From positions 1 to 26,231 of the forward strand of contig JBOHTO010000011.1 in NCBI GenBank assembly GCA_050733695.1: 26,231 nucleotides of DNA, written 5' to 3'. Below, in pieces: positions 1 through 7,079 of this stretch. This DNA comes from JBOHTO01 sp050733695. GTDB lineage: Bacteria > Gemmatimonadota > Gemmatimonadetes > Gemmatimonadales > Gemmatimonadaceae. Each line of letters begins with the position of its first letter. Position 1 is the stretch's first letter. The position numbers and the translations under genes were made by a program. Below the pieces are notes generated by a model. That model had not been told where the DNA came from. It did no database searches and was given only the letters and a program-made list of their open reading frames with translations.

Positions 1-2
1 CG

Positions 3-125
3 TATCTCTGGCGCGAGGGCGGGATCGTCTTCCGCCGGATCAAGCACTTCACCGGTTATCAGGCCGGTGCGGGTCTCGGGAGCATGGCAAGCGTAGAAGG
101 GCTGGTGAGGATAATCACCTTCTGA
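3..125 (+). CDS. C-terminal end of a cut-off gene, product unknown
   Basis: An open frame runs from the window edge to a TGA at 123-125 and encodes about 40 residues beginning YLWREGGIVFRRIKHF and ending in VRIITF. The start lies outside the window. The other two forward frames are less protein-like, and one of them stops early. The fragment has no motif I recognise and is too short to assign a family. It is followed 49 bases later by a small membrane-protein gene on the same strand. It could be a chance open frame, so confidence is low. Confidence 0.4.
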   Translation, partial: YLWREGGIVFRRIKHFTGYQAGAGLGSMASVEGLVRIITF

Positions 126-174
126 TCCTGACGAATGGTGAGGGGGAGCTGCACGCGATTCCCCTCTTGAGCCA

Positions 175-696
175 GTGTGTGATAGACGTTTCCTTTCCCG
201 CGTGTTGCTCGAACGATTGACTACCGGCATCCGCGCGGGAGTTCTGGCGGCGTCGGCGACAGCCGGTGTCCTTGTCGGGTTCGGACTCCGGCAGGAAATG
301 CCGGCGCGCGCGTTCAATGCGGCGGGCTCGATCGTGCTCGACCGGAGGACCGACGGCGTGTGGCAGTTCGATGCGCTCGTCACGCCGGTCGGCGTTCTGG
401 TTCACATTGCCTGGATGATCATGCTGGGCATCGTGCTCGCCCTTGTCGCGACGAACCGACGCGGTATATGGCTTCTGCTCCTTGCGGTTCTCGTCTCGCT
501 CGCGGCGTTTGCGCTGAACGCCTACGTGGTGCCGCCGCACCTGCGTCCGGGTTCCTATGCCCTTGGCAATACGGCTGCCGTCGTCGTGCTGTATGCAACA
601 CTGGCGCTCGGGCTGGCCGCGGGTGTGGCATTGTCGCAACGGCGGGTGCGCGACCGTTACGATCGGTACGATGCGGGTGGTGTCTCGACCGGGTAG
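175..696 (+). CDS. small integral membrane protein, function unknown
   Basis: This encodes 173 residues with about four hydrophobic segments, near residues 18-38, 70-93, 96-118 and 130-153, and an Arg/Asp-rich C-terminal tail that is probably cytoplasmic. No enzymatic or transporter motif is visible and I do not recognise the family. The start is taken as GTG at 175. There is no clear Shine-Dalgarno sequence, and an in-frame GTG at 202 would still leave the first hydrophobic segment intact, so the start is uncertain. The hydrophobic pattern favours this frame over overlapping Arg-rich frames on both strands. About 180 bases without a recognisable gene or strong promoter follow before the next gene. 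Confidence 0.65.
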   Translation: MCDRRFLSRVLLERLTTGIRAGVLAASATAGVLVGFGLRQEMPARAFNAAGSIVLDRRTDGVWQFDALVTPVGVLVHIAWMIMLGIVLALVATNRRGIWLLLLAVLVSLAAFALNAYVVPPHLRPGSYALGNTAAVVVLYATLALGLAAGVALSQRRVRDRYDRYDAGGVSTG

Positions 697-880
697 AATT
701 CCGGGCCAGGCTGTTGCAATCGGGGTGAACGTTGTGGGAACATTGCATGCGTGGCTGGGTTGGAGAGTAAGGACCCTGCAGGAGCGAACGAAACCCATTA
801 TCGCGGGAGACAACGTCGGGATGACGTGGTGCACAGATGGAGTGCAGGCCGTGGTCGAGGGTACTCAACAAGGAGGGGTT

Positions 881-1516
881 ATGGACATCCTCGTAATGCT
901 CGAGGAGCGCCCCGGACACTCGCCCGTGCTCGCGCATGTGAATTCGGTCCCGTCGCCGCTCGATTCCGAGCGTCCGGCGCGAGACATCGTGACTCTGTAT
1001 GGAGTCCCGACCCCGGAATCACTCGCGCTCGCACTCGCCGCAGCGGTGGAGAGCCATCGAGGCGGTGGTGATGGACCGGGGGCGGAGGAAAAGGGGGAGG
1101 GGGAGGGAGCCGGGACGTGGGGAGGGAGTAACGGCGACGGCGTGGCCGGCGCACCCGCGCCCGAGGCGGGGAAGGCCGCCATTCGGCACCTCGGCGTCTG
1201 GCCCGAACGTGGTGCGATCGGAGACGCGGCGTGGCGGGATCAGGGGAGCGGAGAGCTCGTCACACGTGATCTGGACATTCCGCTCGAGATGCTTCACTTC
1301 ACCGCCGGCCAACTGCTTGACGAGTGCGGTCAGCTCATCCATCAGCTTTCGGCCGGCCTCTCGATGCCCGACTGGCCGGAGGGCACCCGCCGGGCGCTCA
1401 CGGTGTCGCTGCATCCATCGTTCGAACCCGGCTACGACCGCCGCTCAAGGCTGGAAACGGTGCTCGAACGGCTGCGTGAAGCCGATGGATCAACCTTTGA
1501 ATACGAGGGGGACTGA
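881..1516 (+). CDS. hypothetical protein with Gly/Glu-rich insert
   Basis: This encodes 211 residues starting at ATG 881, which sits four bases after a good Shine-Dalgarno (AGGAGG at 871-876). The frame is open further upstream, but this ribosome site decides the start. The N-terminal part (residues 1-60) and the C-terminal part (residues 100-211) look like ordinary folded protein. The latter has a helical stretch around GQLLDECGQLIHQLSAGL and ends in an acidic tail. Between them lies a Gly/Glu/Ala-rich low-complexity stretch (about residues 62-100), encoded by interrupted G-runs. I do not recognise the family. A strong intrinsic terminator 64 bases downstream marks the end of the transcript. 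Confidence 0.7.
   Translation: MDILVMLEERPGHSPVLAHVNSVPSPLDSERPARDIVTLYGVPTPESLALALAAAVESHRGGGDGPGAEEKGEGEGAGTWGGSNGDGVAGAPAPEAGKAAIRHLGVWPERGAIGDAAWRDQGSGELVTRDLDIPLEMLHFTAGQLLDECGQLIHQLSAGLSMPDWPEGTRRALTVSLHPSFEPGYDRRSRLETVLERLREADGSTFEYEGD
1078..1126 (+). repeat. G-run tract inside a gene, potential G-quadruplex
   Basis: The coding strand carries G-runs at 1078-1082, 1093-1097, 1099-1103, 1105-1107, 1112-1114, 1119-1122 and 1124-1126 with short spacers. This meets the usual spacing for an intramolecular G-quadruplex. It encodes the Gly/Glu-rich insert of the 881-1516 gene. Similar tracts occur at 23289-23321 (on the opposite strand) and 26195-26221. Confidence 0.7.
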
Positions 1517-1579
1517 CGAACCAGACCCGTCCGACGTCGCGCGCCTGGCGGTGGATGTCATACCTCCAGCCGCGCATCG

Positions 1580-1605
1580 GGGCCGCCTTCGGGCGGCCCT
1601 TTTTT
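1580..1605 (+). terminator. intrinsic (Rho-independent) terminator
   Basis: A perfect 8-bp GC stem (GGGCCGCC at 1580-1587 with GGCGGCCC at 1592-1599) is closed by a TTCG tetraloop and followed directly by six T (1600-1605). This is a textbook intrinsic terminator for the gene ending at 1516. It separates that gene from the 1740-5111 group. Confidence 0.93.
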
Positions 1606-1739
1606 CGGTCCATCGCAGACTTCAGCGATGAGTGACTGAATTCCCTGAGGAACCTTGCTGTCTCGACGAGCCTGATCCGTCGGGCCACCCCTTGACGGCG
1701 GTGCGCGCGATTTGCAGGGTGTATACGAGAGGTAGAGCA

Positions 1740-1991
1740 ATGCCACAGCCCAAGCGACATTGGCCCCGCCGCCCTCCGGGCGGCGAGCGCGTCTTTGCCG
1801 ACGACAACGGCCGTCTCTGGAGTGCCTCGCACGCCGATGGCGAAGGCGTCGTGATCTTCACGTGCATCAGCGATTCCCGCCAGTCCGTCCGCGCGATCGC
1901 GGCAGAAACGGGGCTCGCCATGGCAGACGTGAGCGACGAAACCCTCCGTGCATGGCAGCGCGATGCGCCGCGAATCGGCCGGCTCACCTGA
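1740..1991 (+). CDS. small hypothetical protein
   Basis: This encodes 83 residues from ATG 1740, preceded by a GAGAGG purine stretch at a fair ribosome-site distance. The frame is open back to 1632, but the upstream part is low quality. The N-terminus is basic and Pro-rich (MPQPKRHWPRRPPGGERVF). It is followed by a compact region with GRLWSASHADGEGVVIFTC and a helical end (QSVRAIAAETGLAMADVSDETLRAWQRDAPRI). I do not recognise the family. It lies 22 bases upstream of the EF-G-like gene and is probably cotranscribed with it. It follows a terminator, so a promoter is expected between 1606 and 1739, but I could not find a convincing one. Confidence 0.6.
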   Translation: MPQPKRHWPRRPPGGERVFADDNGRLWSASHADGEGVVIFTCISDSRQSVRAIAAETGLAMADVSDETLRAWQRDAPRIGRLT

Positions 1992-2013
1992 CACGTCCTG
2001 GGGAGGAACAAGC

Positions 2014-4119
2014 ATGCGGGAATATCGCGGTTCGGAAATCCGGAATGTGGCGGTGGTTGGACACGGGGCGAGCGGCAAGACCTCACTGGTCGATGCGCTC
2101 GCCTTCGTCGCAGGTAACGGCAAGCGCCACGGATCCGTGAAGGATGGTACGGCCCTCACCGACTTCACCCCCGAGGAGATCGAGCGCGGCTATTCCATCG
2201 GGCTCGGCTGCGCCTTCGCCGAGTGGATGGATGCGAAGATCAATCTGATCGATACGCCCGGCTATCTCGACTTCCAGGGAGACGCGACGGCGGGATTGAG
2301 CGCCGCGGACGGTGCGCTCTGTGTTGTCGGGGCGACGGCGGGCGTCGAAGTCGGTACGGAGAAGATGTTCCGCGCCGCCGTCGACCGTCGCGATCCCGTG
2401 CTCTTCGTGGTCACCATGATGGACAAGGACAACGCGAGCTTCGCGCGAACGCTGCAGGACATCAGGCGACGTCTCACCAGCAAGGTTATTCCGGTCGAAG
2501 TCCCCATCGGCGAGGGGTCCGGGTTCCGCGGAATAATGAACCTCTTCTCCCGCCGCGCACACATCTACCTCGCCGGAACCAGGACGGGCGAGTATGACGA
2601 GACGGAGATTCCGGAGGAGGAGCGCGAGCAGTTCGAGACGTACCACCGAGAGCTGATCGAGACCATCGCATCTACGGACGACTCGCTGCTTGAGCGCTAT
2701 CTCGAGGGCGAGGAGATCGTGCGCGATGAAGCGATCGCGGCCATGAAGGAGGGAATGAAGCGAGGCGACCTGTTTCCGCTGTTTGTCTGCTCCGCCGAGC
2801 GTACGTTCGGGATCCGTGCATTGCTCACCAAGATTGTTCAGCTCATGCCGTCTGCATATGAAATGGAGGAATTGCACGCGTTCCGTGGCGCGGAGGGGGA
2901 ACGCACGGTGGAGATACACGCTGATGACGAGGCCCCGTTCTCGGCGCTCGTCTTCAAGACGCAGTCCGAACCACACGTGGGCGACGTATCCTTCTTCCGC
3001 ATCTTCAGTGGCTCGGTCACGAGCGGGCACGACGTCTACAACGCCACGCGCGATGCTGCCGAGAAACTCGCGCACCTCTCGGTCACCATGGGGAAGGAGC
3101 GCATCGAGGTGCCGCGTCTCTGCGCGGGCGACATTGGATGCGTCGCCAAGCTGCGCAACACGCACACGAACGACACACTGTCCACGCGGGAGCATCCCGT
3201 GCGACTGCCGCAGATCGAGTTTCCCGAGCCGATCGTCTCCTTCGCCGTGCACGCGGCATCGCGCGGCGAGGAGGAAAAGCTCCAGCAGGGGCTGCACCGT
3301 CTCCACGACGAGGATCCGACTTTCGAAACGCACTACAACGCGGAGACGCACGAGACCATCGTGTCGGGGCTGGGCGAGCGGCATCTCGAGATCGCGATGG
3401 CTCGACTCAGCCGCGCCTACGCAGTGCACACCGAGATGACGCGGCCGAAGATCGCCTATCGCGAGACGCTGCGGGGCAAGGGAGATGGTCAGGGGCGTCA
3501 CAAGAAACAGTCCGGCGGGCGCGGCCAGTTCGGCGATTGCTGGGTGCGAATCGCGCCCGAGCCGCGCGGGGCCGGCTACAAGTTCGTCGACAGGATCGTG
3601 GGTGGCTCGATCCCGAGCAAGTACATCCCGGCGGTCGACAGGGGGGTTCAGGAGGCAGCCGTGCGCGGTGTGATCGCCGGGTATCCAGTCGTTGACTTCC
3701 GCATCGAGCTGTACGATGGCTCGTATCATTCGGTGGATTCGAGCGAGATGTCGTTCAGGATGGCGGGGATTCTGGCGTTCAAGTCGATCGCACCCCGCTG
3801 TCATCCCGTACTGCTGGAACCAATGGACGAGGTGGAGGTGACGACGCCCGACGAGTATCTCGGCGATGTGATGGGCGATCTGTCGGCGAGACGTGGACAG
3901 ATACAGGGAACGGAGGCGCCACCAGGCGGCCGCGGAACGCTCGTGCGTGCGCGCGTGCCGCAGGCGGAACTGCACGTCTACGCAACGCAGCTCTCGTCGC
4001 TCACGCATGGGCGGGCGACCTTCAGCCGGCACTTCGACGGCTACGATGAGATGCCGGGCGAGGCGGCGCAGCGGGTGGTCGAGGAAGCTGGGCGTGAACA
4101 GGAGGCGGTCGGCGTGTGA
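2014..4119 (+). CDS. EF-G-like translational GTPase (EF-G2/FusA2 type)
   Basis: This encodes 701 residues from ATG 2014, which follows the Shine-Dalgarno GGGAGG at 2001-2006. The order is that of elongation factor G: GTPase domain (residues 1-290), a beta-barrel domain II (about 310-395), then domains III-V, with domain IV recognisable from HKKQSGGRGQFGDCWVRI and the following SIPSKYIPAVDRGVQEA. The P-loop is GHGASGKT (16-23), switch I is RGYSI and G3 is DTPGY (80-84). The P-loop and RGYSI resemble the EF-G-like paralogue rather than canonical EF-G, which has AHIDAGKTT. The G4 guanine-specificity motif NKxD is replaced by TMMD (134-137), which is unusual. The cellular role of this paralogue family is not settled; ribosome-linked GTPase activity is inferred. 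Its stop overlaps the start of the next gene. Confidence 0.93.
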   Translation: MREYRGSEIRNVAVVGHGASGKTSLVDALAFVAGNGKRHGSVKDGTALTDFTPEEIERGYSIGLGCAFAEWMDAKINLIDTPGYLDFQGDATAGLSAADGALCVVGATAGVEVGTEKMFRAAVDRRDPVLFVVTMMDKDNASFARTLQDIRRRLTSKVIPVEVPIGEGSGFRGIMNLFSRRAHIYLAGTRTGEYDETEIPEEEREQFETYHRELIETIASTDDSLLERYLEGEEIVRDEAIAAMKEGMKRGDLFPLFVCSAERTFGIRALLTKIVQLMPSAYEMEELHAFRGAEGERTVEIHADDEAPFSALVFKTQSEPHVGDVSFFRIFSGSVTSGHDVYNATRDAAEKLAHLSVTMGKERIEVPRLCAGDIGCVAKLRNTHTNDTLSTREHPVRLPQIEFPEPIVSFAVHAASRGEEEKLQQGLHRLHDEDPTFETHYNAETHETIVSGLGERHLEIAMARLSRAYAVHTEMTRPKIAYRETLRGKGDGQGRHKKQSGGRGQFGDCWVRIAPEPRGAGYKFVDRIVGGSIPSKYIPAVDRGVQEAAVRGVIAGYPVVDFRIELYDGSYHSVDSSEMSFRMAGILAFKSIAPRCHPVLLEPMDEVEVTTPDEYLGDVMGDLSARRGQIQGTEAPPGGRGTLVRARVPQAELHVYATQLSSLTHGRATFSRHFDGYDEMPGEAAQRVVEEAGREQEAVGV

Positions 4120-5111
4120 CCGAAGGCGTCGCCCGGCGTGCGCCCACGCTCTCCGATCTGCTGCGTGCCTCCAGCCGCACGTTCGCCATCGGAATCGAGC
4201 GGTTGCCGGGCGAACTGCGCGAGACGGTACGCCTGTCGTATCTGCTGCTGCGCGTTTCGGACTACCTCGAGGACAACGAAGAGATGGCGCCCGGGCGCAA
4301 GGTCGCGCTCCTCTCGATGTGGGATGGCGTGCTGGCCGGAAGCGAGAGCGTCGAGCGCTTCATGGCGGAACTTTCCTTCCCCGATCCCATCACATCCGAT
4401 GCGCTCGTGGCATCGCACGTCGCGCGGCTGCTCGCCGCGCTGAACGCGCTGCCGCACCGGTACAGGGAACCCGTCGTGCGCCACGTGCGCGACTCCACGC
4501 GCGGCATGGCCCGCTGGACCGCGAGCGGCCCGCGCATCGTGAGCGAGGCTGATCTCGACGATTACATGCACGAGGTGGCAGGACGCGTCGGATATCTGCT
4601 CACCGATCTTTTCTCCGCGCACTCGCTGCGCATCCGACGGCGGCGTGAGCGGCTGCTCCCTCTCTCCCGCGAGTTCGGACTCGGTCTGCAGACCGTCAAC
4701 GTCATCCGCGGTCTGCGCAAGGACTACGAGCGGGGCTGGATCTACGTTCCCGAGAGTTATGTCTCCCCATACGGGATCACGCGTGAGGAGCTTTTCGACG
4801 TGCGCAACTCCGCCGTCGCTCTGCGCGTGCTGGACCGTCTCGTCCTCAAGGCGGAGCATCACCTGCGGGCCGCGGAGGAGTACACGCGCGCACTCCCGCG
4901 GCGCGACCACGCGATCCGGCTGGCGTGTCTGTACCCGCTCATGTTCGCGGTTCGCACGCTCGCCGTCAGCAGGAGGAACGCGCTGGTTTTTGAGAGCGAG
5001 GCCAAGATCACCCGCAGTGAAGTGCGCCGGATAGTACGGCGCTCGACACTGTTGGGATGGTCGAACCGGTGGATCGGGTCCTATGCGCGGCGGCTGGCGG
5101 AGGTGGGGTAG
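4116..5111 (+). CDS. squalene/phytoene synthase family protein
   Basis: This encodes 331 residues from GTG 4116, overlapping the preceding stop as GTGA, with GGAGG at 4101-4105. It is a class I (all-alpha) head-to-head prenyl synthase. The first Asp motif is LRVSDYLED (D49, E52, D53), and the middle has the conserved DYMHEVAGRVGYLLTDLF stretch. The second motif is VNVIRGLRKDYERGWIYVP. In squalene and phytoene synthases this second motif normally starts with Asp (RDxxxD). Here that first Asp is Gly199 and only D203 remains. It resembles squalene synthase more than phytoene synthase in the first motif. Family membership is firm. The substrate and whether it is fully active are uncertain because one Mg-binding position is lost. 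No carotenoid or hopanoid gene is nearby. Confidence 0.87.
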   Translation: MTEGVARRAPTLSDLLRASSRTFAIGIERLPGELRETVRLSYLLLRVSDYLEDNEEMAPGRKVALLSMWDGVLAGSESVERFMAELSFPDPITSDALVASHVARLLAALNALPHRYREPVVRHVRDSTRGMARWTASGPRIVSEADLDDYMHEVAGRVGYLLTDLFSAHSLRIRRRRERLLPLSREFGLGLQTVNVIRGLRKDYERGWIYVPESYVSPYGITREELFDVRNSAVALRVLDRLVLKAEHHLRAAEEYTRALPRRDHAIRLACLYPLMFAVRTLAVSRRNALVFESEAKITRSEVRRIVRRSTLLGWSNRWIGSYARRLAEVG

Positions 5112-5194
5112 GAGCGAGCCCGGTGGTGCGCTGAGAAGATCACGCACGGCAATCAGGCAGCAATGATATTCGTCGAGGCGGCGACTGCGCCGAA

Positions 5195-5209
5195 GCCGCG
5201 AATCGCGGC
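5195..5209. other. perfect 6-bp inverted repeat upstream of brnTA
   Basis: GCCGCG-AAT-CGCGGC is a perfect short inverted repeat eight bases before the tandem repeat array and 79 bases before brnT. It could be an operator for the autoregulating BrnTA system or part of a terminator for the prenyl synthase gene. It has no T-run. Chance occurrence in GC-rich DNA is possible. Confidence 0.35.
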
Positions 5210-5216
5210 ATCCGTA

Positions 5217-5271
5217 TCAACCCGGCGCCATCAACCCGGCGCCATCAACCCGGCGCCATCAACCCGGCGCC
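5217..5271. repeat. four tandem copies of a 14-bp repeat before brnTA
   Basis: The unit TCAACCCGGCGCCA is repeated at 5217-5230, 5231-5244 and 5245-5258 without change. A fourth copy at 5259-5271 lacks the last A. Each unit contains the self-complementary GGCGCC. The array ends 16 bases before the brnT start, where a promoter or operator would be expected. It may be a minisatellite, or repeated binding sites for the BrnA antitoxin. Confidence 0.9.
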
Positions 5272-5287
5272 GGCCCTTGACGAACGT

Positions 5288-5593
5288 ATGTACAAAATGT
5301 CAGTCTTCCCGGACGGCTTCGAGTGGGACGAAGCCAAGCGGGCGGCGAATCTGGAGAAGCACGCAATCGACTTCGTGCGCGCGGTCGAGGTGTTCTCGAT
5401 GCCGCGAGTCGAGCGGGAGGACGCGCGAAGGGACTGGGGCGAGTCGCGATCCGTTGCGATCGGGCCCGTCCAGGACCGAATCGTGACAGTCGTCTACACG
5501 CAGCGCGGTCCGAATCGGCGAATCATCTCGGCCCGGAGGGCCACGATCCGTGAGCGTGAAGCGTACTGGCAGGAAGTCGCGAACGAAGGATAG
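5288..5593 (+). CDS. brnT: BrnT-type toxin (RelE-fold ribonuclease)
   Basis: This encodes 101 residues with the BrnT (DUF497) signature. FEWDEAKRAANLEKHAIDF lies near the N-terminus, followed by an R-x-W-GE-R segment, IVTVVYTQRG, and the C-terminal RIISARRATIREREAY. BrnT is a toxin that cleaves RNA and arrests growth, and it is neutralised by BrnA in a DNA-binding complex. The start is ATG 5288 or ATG 5297 three codons on. Neither has a clear Shine-Dalgarno, and a leaderless or weakly translated message is possible. Its end overlaps brnA by 44 bases. Toxin first and antitoxin second is the usual brnTA order. Confidence 0.93.
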   Translation: MYKMSVFPDGFEWDEAKRAANLEKHAIDFVRAVEVFSMPRVEREDARRDWGESRSVAIGPVQDRIVTVVYTQRGPNRRIISARRATIREREAYWQEVANEG

Positions 5594-5861
5594 GACCGAC
5601 TGGGCGCGCGTTGATCGGCTGTCCGACGCTGACATCGAGCGTGCCGTCGCGGGTGACCCAGACGCTGCTCCGATCCTTTCGGCAGAGTGGTTCAGTGGGG
5701 CTCGCGTTGTGATGCCGGAGCCCAAGGTTCCGGTGTCACTCCGGCTGGACCGCGACGTCCTCGAATGGTTCCGGGCTTCCGGATCGCGCTACCAGACTCG
5801 CATCAACGCAGTTCTCCGCGCCTATGTCCGGGCGAAGTCATCCGGGAAGAAGAACGGGTGA
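5550..5861 (+). CDS. brnA: BrnA-type antitoxin
   Basis: This encodes 103 residues from GTG 5550 (GTG 5556 is an alternative), inside the end of brnT. The basic N-terminus leads to the BrnA hallmark DADIERAVAGDPDAAPIL, then VVMPEPKVPVSLRLDRDVLEWFRASG and YQTRINAVLRAYV. This last region is the ribbon-helix-helix-like DNA-binding part typical of BrnA. It should bind and neutralise BrnT and, as a complex, repress the shared promoter. Direct repeats upstream (5217-5271) are possible target sites. The stop codon lies within a hairpin shared with the convergent kamA gene. Confidence 0.93.
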   Translation: MSVKRTGRKSRTKDRTDWARVDRLSDADIERAVAGDPDAAPILSAEWFSGARVVMPEPKVPVSLRLDRDVLEWFRASGSRYQTRINAVLRAYVRAKSSGKKNG

Positions 5862-5886
5862 AGAGCCAACGCTATCCACCCGTTCT
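5851..5886. terminator. hairpin between convergent brnA and kamA
   Basis: AGAACGGGTG (5851-5860) pairs perfectly with CACCCGTTCT (5877-5886) around a 16-base loop. The brnA stop codon lies partly in the left arm. Read on the minus strand, the stem is followed by a T-rich TCTTCCC stretch, which suits termination of kamA transcripts. The plus side lacks a T-run. It is likely a shared terminator, though weak for the plus strand. Confidence 0.55.
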
Positions 5887-5912
5887 CCCGCTTCAGGACG
5901 CGCGCTGAGGCG

Positions 5913-7079
5913 TTACCGACTCGCCGCCTTGCGACGCTTGGCCGGCTTCGACCGGGCCGCCGTCTTGCCCACCTCGATCGGGACGATGTCCGGATTGGCG
6001 CCGTCGTTCGGCCTGCAGGCCGTCGCCGTGCGCGGCTGCTTGTAGACGAATCGCTTCCCCTCGTAGTTCCGGAACACCACTTCGTCGTCGTTGATCTCCT
6101 CGACATACTCCGGAAGCAGCGGCACCTTGCCGCCGCCACCAGGCGCGTCGATGACGAAGTGCGGAACGGCGAGCCCCGACGTCCAGCCGCGCAGTGCCTT
6201 CACTATCTCCAGTCCCTTCTGCACCTGCGTGCGGAAGTGCTCGCCGCCGGCGACCTGGTCGGCCATGTAGATGTAGTAGGGGCGGACGCGCGCCTTGAGC
6301 AGCGCGTGCATCAGCTCCATCATCACCCCGGGATCATCGTTCACGCCCCTGAGCAGCACCGTCTGGCAACCGAGCGGGATCCCCACTCTGCTGAGACGGT
6401 CGAGTGCGGCGACCGCTGCAGGCGTCAGCTCGCTGGGGTGATTGAAGTGCGTGTTCATGAATACCGGATGATACTTCTGCACCATCTCGCAGAACTCGGG
6501 CGTGATGCGCTCAGGCAGGTGCGATGTGATGCGGCTCCCGATCCGGATGATCTCGATGTGCGGGATCTCGCGCAGCCGCTGGAAGATGTACTCCAGCCGC
6601 CGGTCCGACAGCATCATCGGGTCACCGCCGCTCAGGATCACATCGCGGATCTCGCTGTGCTGGCGCAGGTACTCGAACGCCGAGTCGAACTGATTGAGCG
6701 GGATCTTCTCAGGATCGCCAACCTTGCGCCGCCTCGTGCAGAAGCGGCAGTACGATGCGCAGACCGGGCTCACGAGAAAGAGCGCACGGTCCGGATAGCG
6801 GTGCGTGATGTTCGGAACAGGGGAGTCGGCGTCCTCGTCCAGCGAGTCGATGACGCCGTCGACCACGTCGAGTTCCTCGACCGTCGGTATGTACTGGTTC
6901 CAGATGGGATCGCCGACGTGCCGGATCTGCTCCAGCGCCGCGGGTGTGATCCGCATCTGGAAGTTATCGAACGCCGGTCTCAGCGCCTCCACATCGATCG
7001 CGTCGTGGCCGAACCTGTCCGCCAGCTTCTCGAGGGTGGCGATGCTCTCTTCCTTCAGGGTCTTCTGCCAGTCACTCAT
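5913..7079 (-). CDS. kamA: lysine 2,3-aminomutase (radical SAM, PLP)
   Basis: This encodes 388 residues and matches KamA throughout. The [4Fe-4S]-binding cysteines are in CASYCRFC (C107, C111, C114), the SAM-binding GGDP follows, and the PLP lysine lies in GGGGK (K318). The enzyme moves the alpha-amino group of L-lysine to the beta carbon, giving L-beta-lysine. Asp274 (YMAD) and Asp311 (VIDAPGG) correspond to the two aspartates that hold the substrate epsilon-amino group in the clostridial enzyme, so lysine rather than glutamate is the likely substrate. A basic C-terminal tail (KPAKRRKAASR) is extra. Its ATG overlaps the GNAT stop by four bases, so it is translated with the acetyltransferase and two ligases upstream. 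Confidence 0.95.
   Translation of the reverse strand: MSDWQKTLKEESIATLEKLADRFGHDAIDVEALRPAFDNFQMRITPAALEQIRHVGDPIWNQYIPTVEELDVVDGVIDSLDEDADSPVPNITHRYPDRALFLVSPVCASYCRFCTRRRKVGDPEKIPLNQFDSAFEYLRQHSEIRDVILSGGDPMMLSDRRLEYIFQRLREIPHIEIIRIGSRITSHLPERITPEFCEMVQKYHPVFMNTHFNHPSELTPAAVAALDRLSRVGIPLGCQTVLLRGVNDDPGVMMELMHALLKARVRPYYIYMADQVAGGEHFRTQVQKGLEIVKALRGWTSGLAVPHFVIDAPGGGGKVPLLPEYVEEINDDEVVFRNYEGKRFVYKQPRTATACRPNDGANPDIVPIEVGKTAARSKPAKRRKAASR

Noticed and set aside
697..880. Possible RNA gene or leader in the gap before the 881 gene
   Set aside because: I found no stable hairpin series, tRNA cloverleaf or known riboswitch consensus.
1692..1727. TTGACG with TATACG as a promoter for the 1740-5111 group
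   Set aside because: The spacing is 24 bases, far from the usual 16-18, and the second box is only 12 bases from the start codon.
2083..4032. Long minus-strand open frame (649 codons) opposite the EF-G-like gene
   Set aside because: It is exactly antisense to a well-supported gene, is rich in Arg/His/Leu as expected from a GC-rich shadow, and has no family motif.
4041..5147. Minus-strand open frame of 368 codons opposite the prenyl synthase
   Set aside because: Shadow of the squalene/phytoene-synthase-family gene; no recognisable domain or ribosome site.
5217..5271. Possible CRISPR array
   Set aside because: Units are 14 bp, directly abutting with no spacers, and no cas gene is present; it is a simple tandem repeat.
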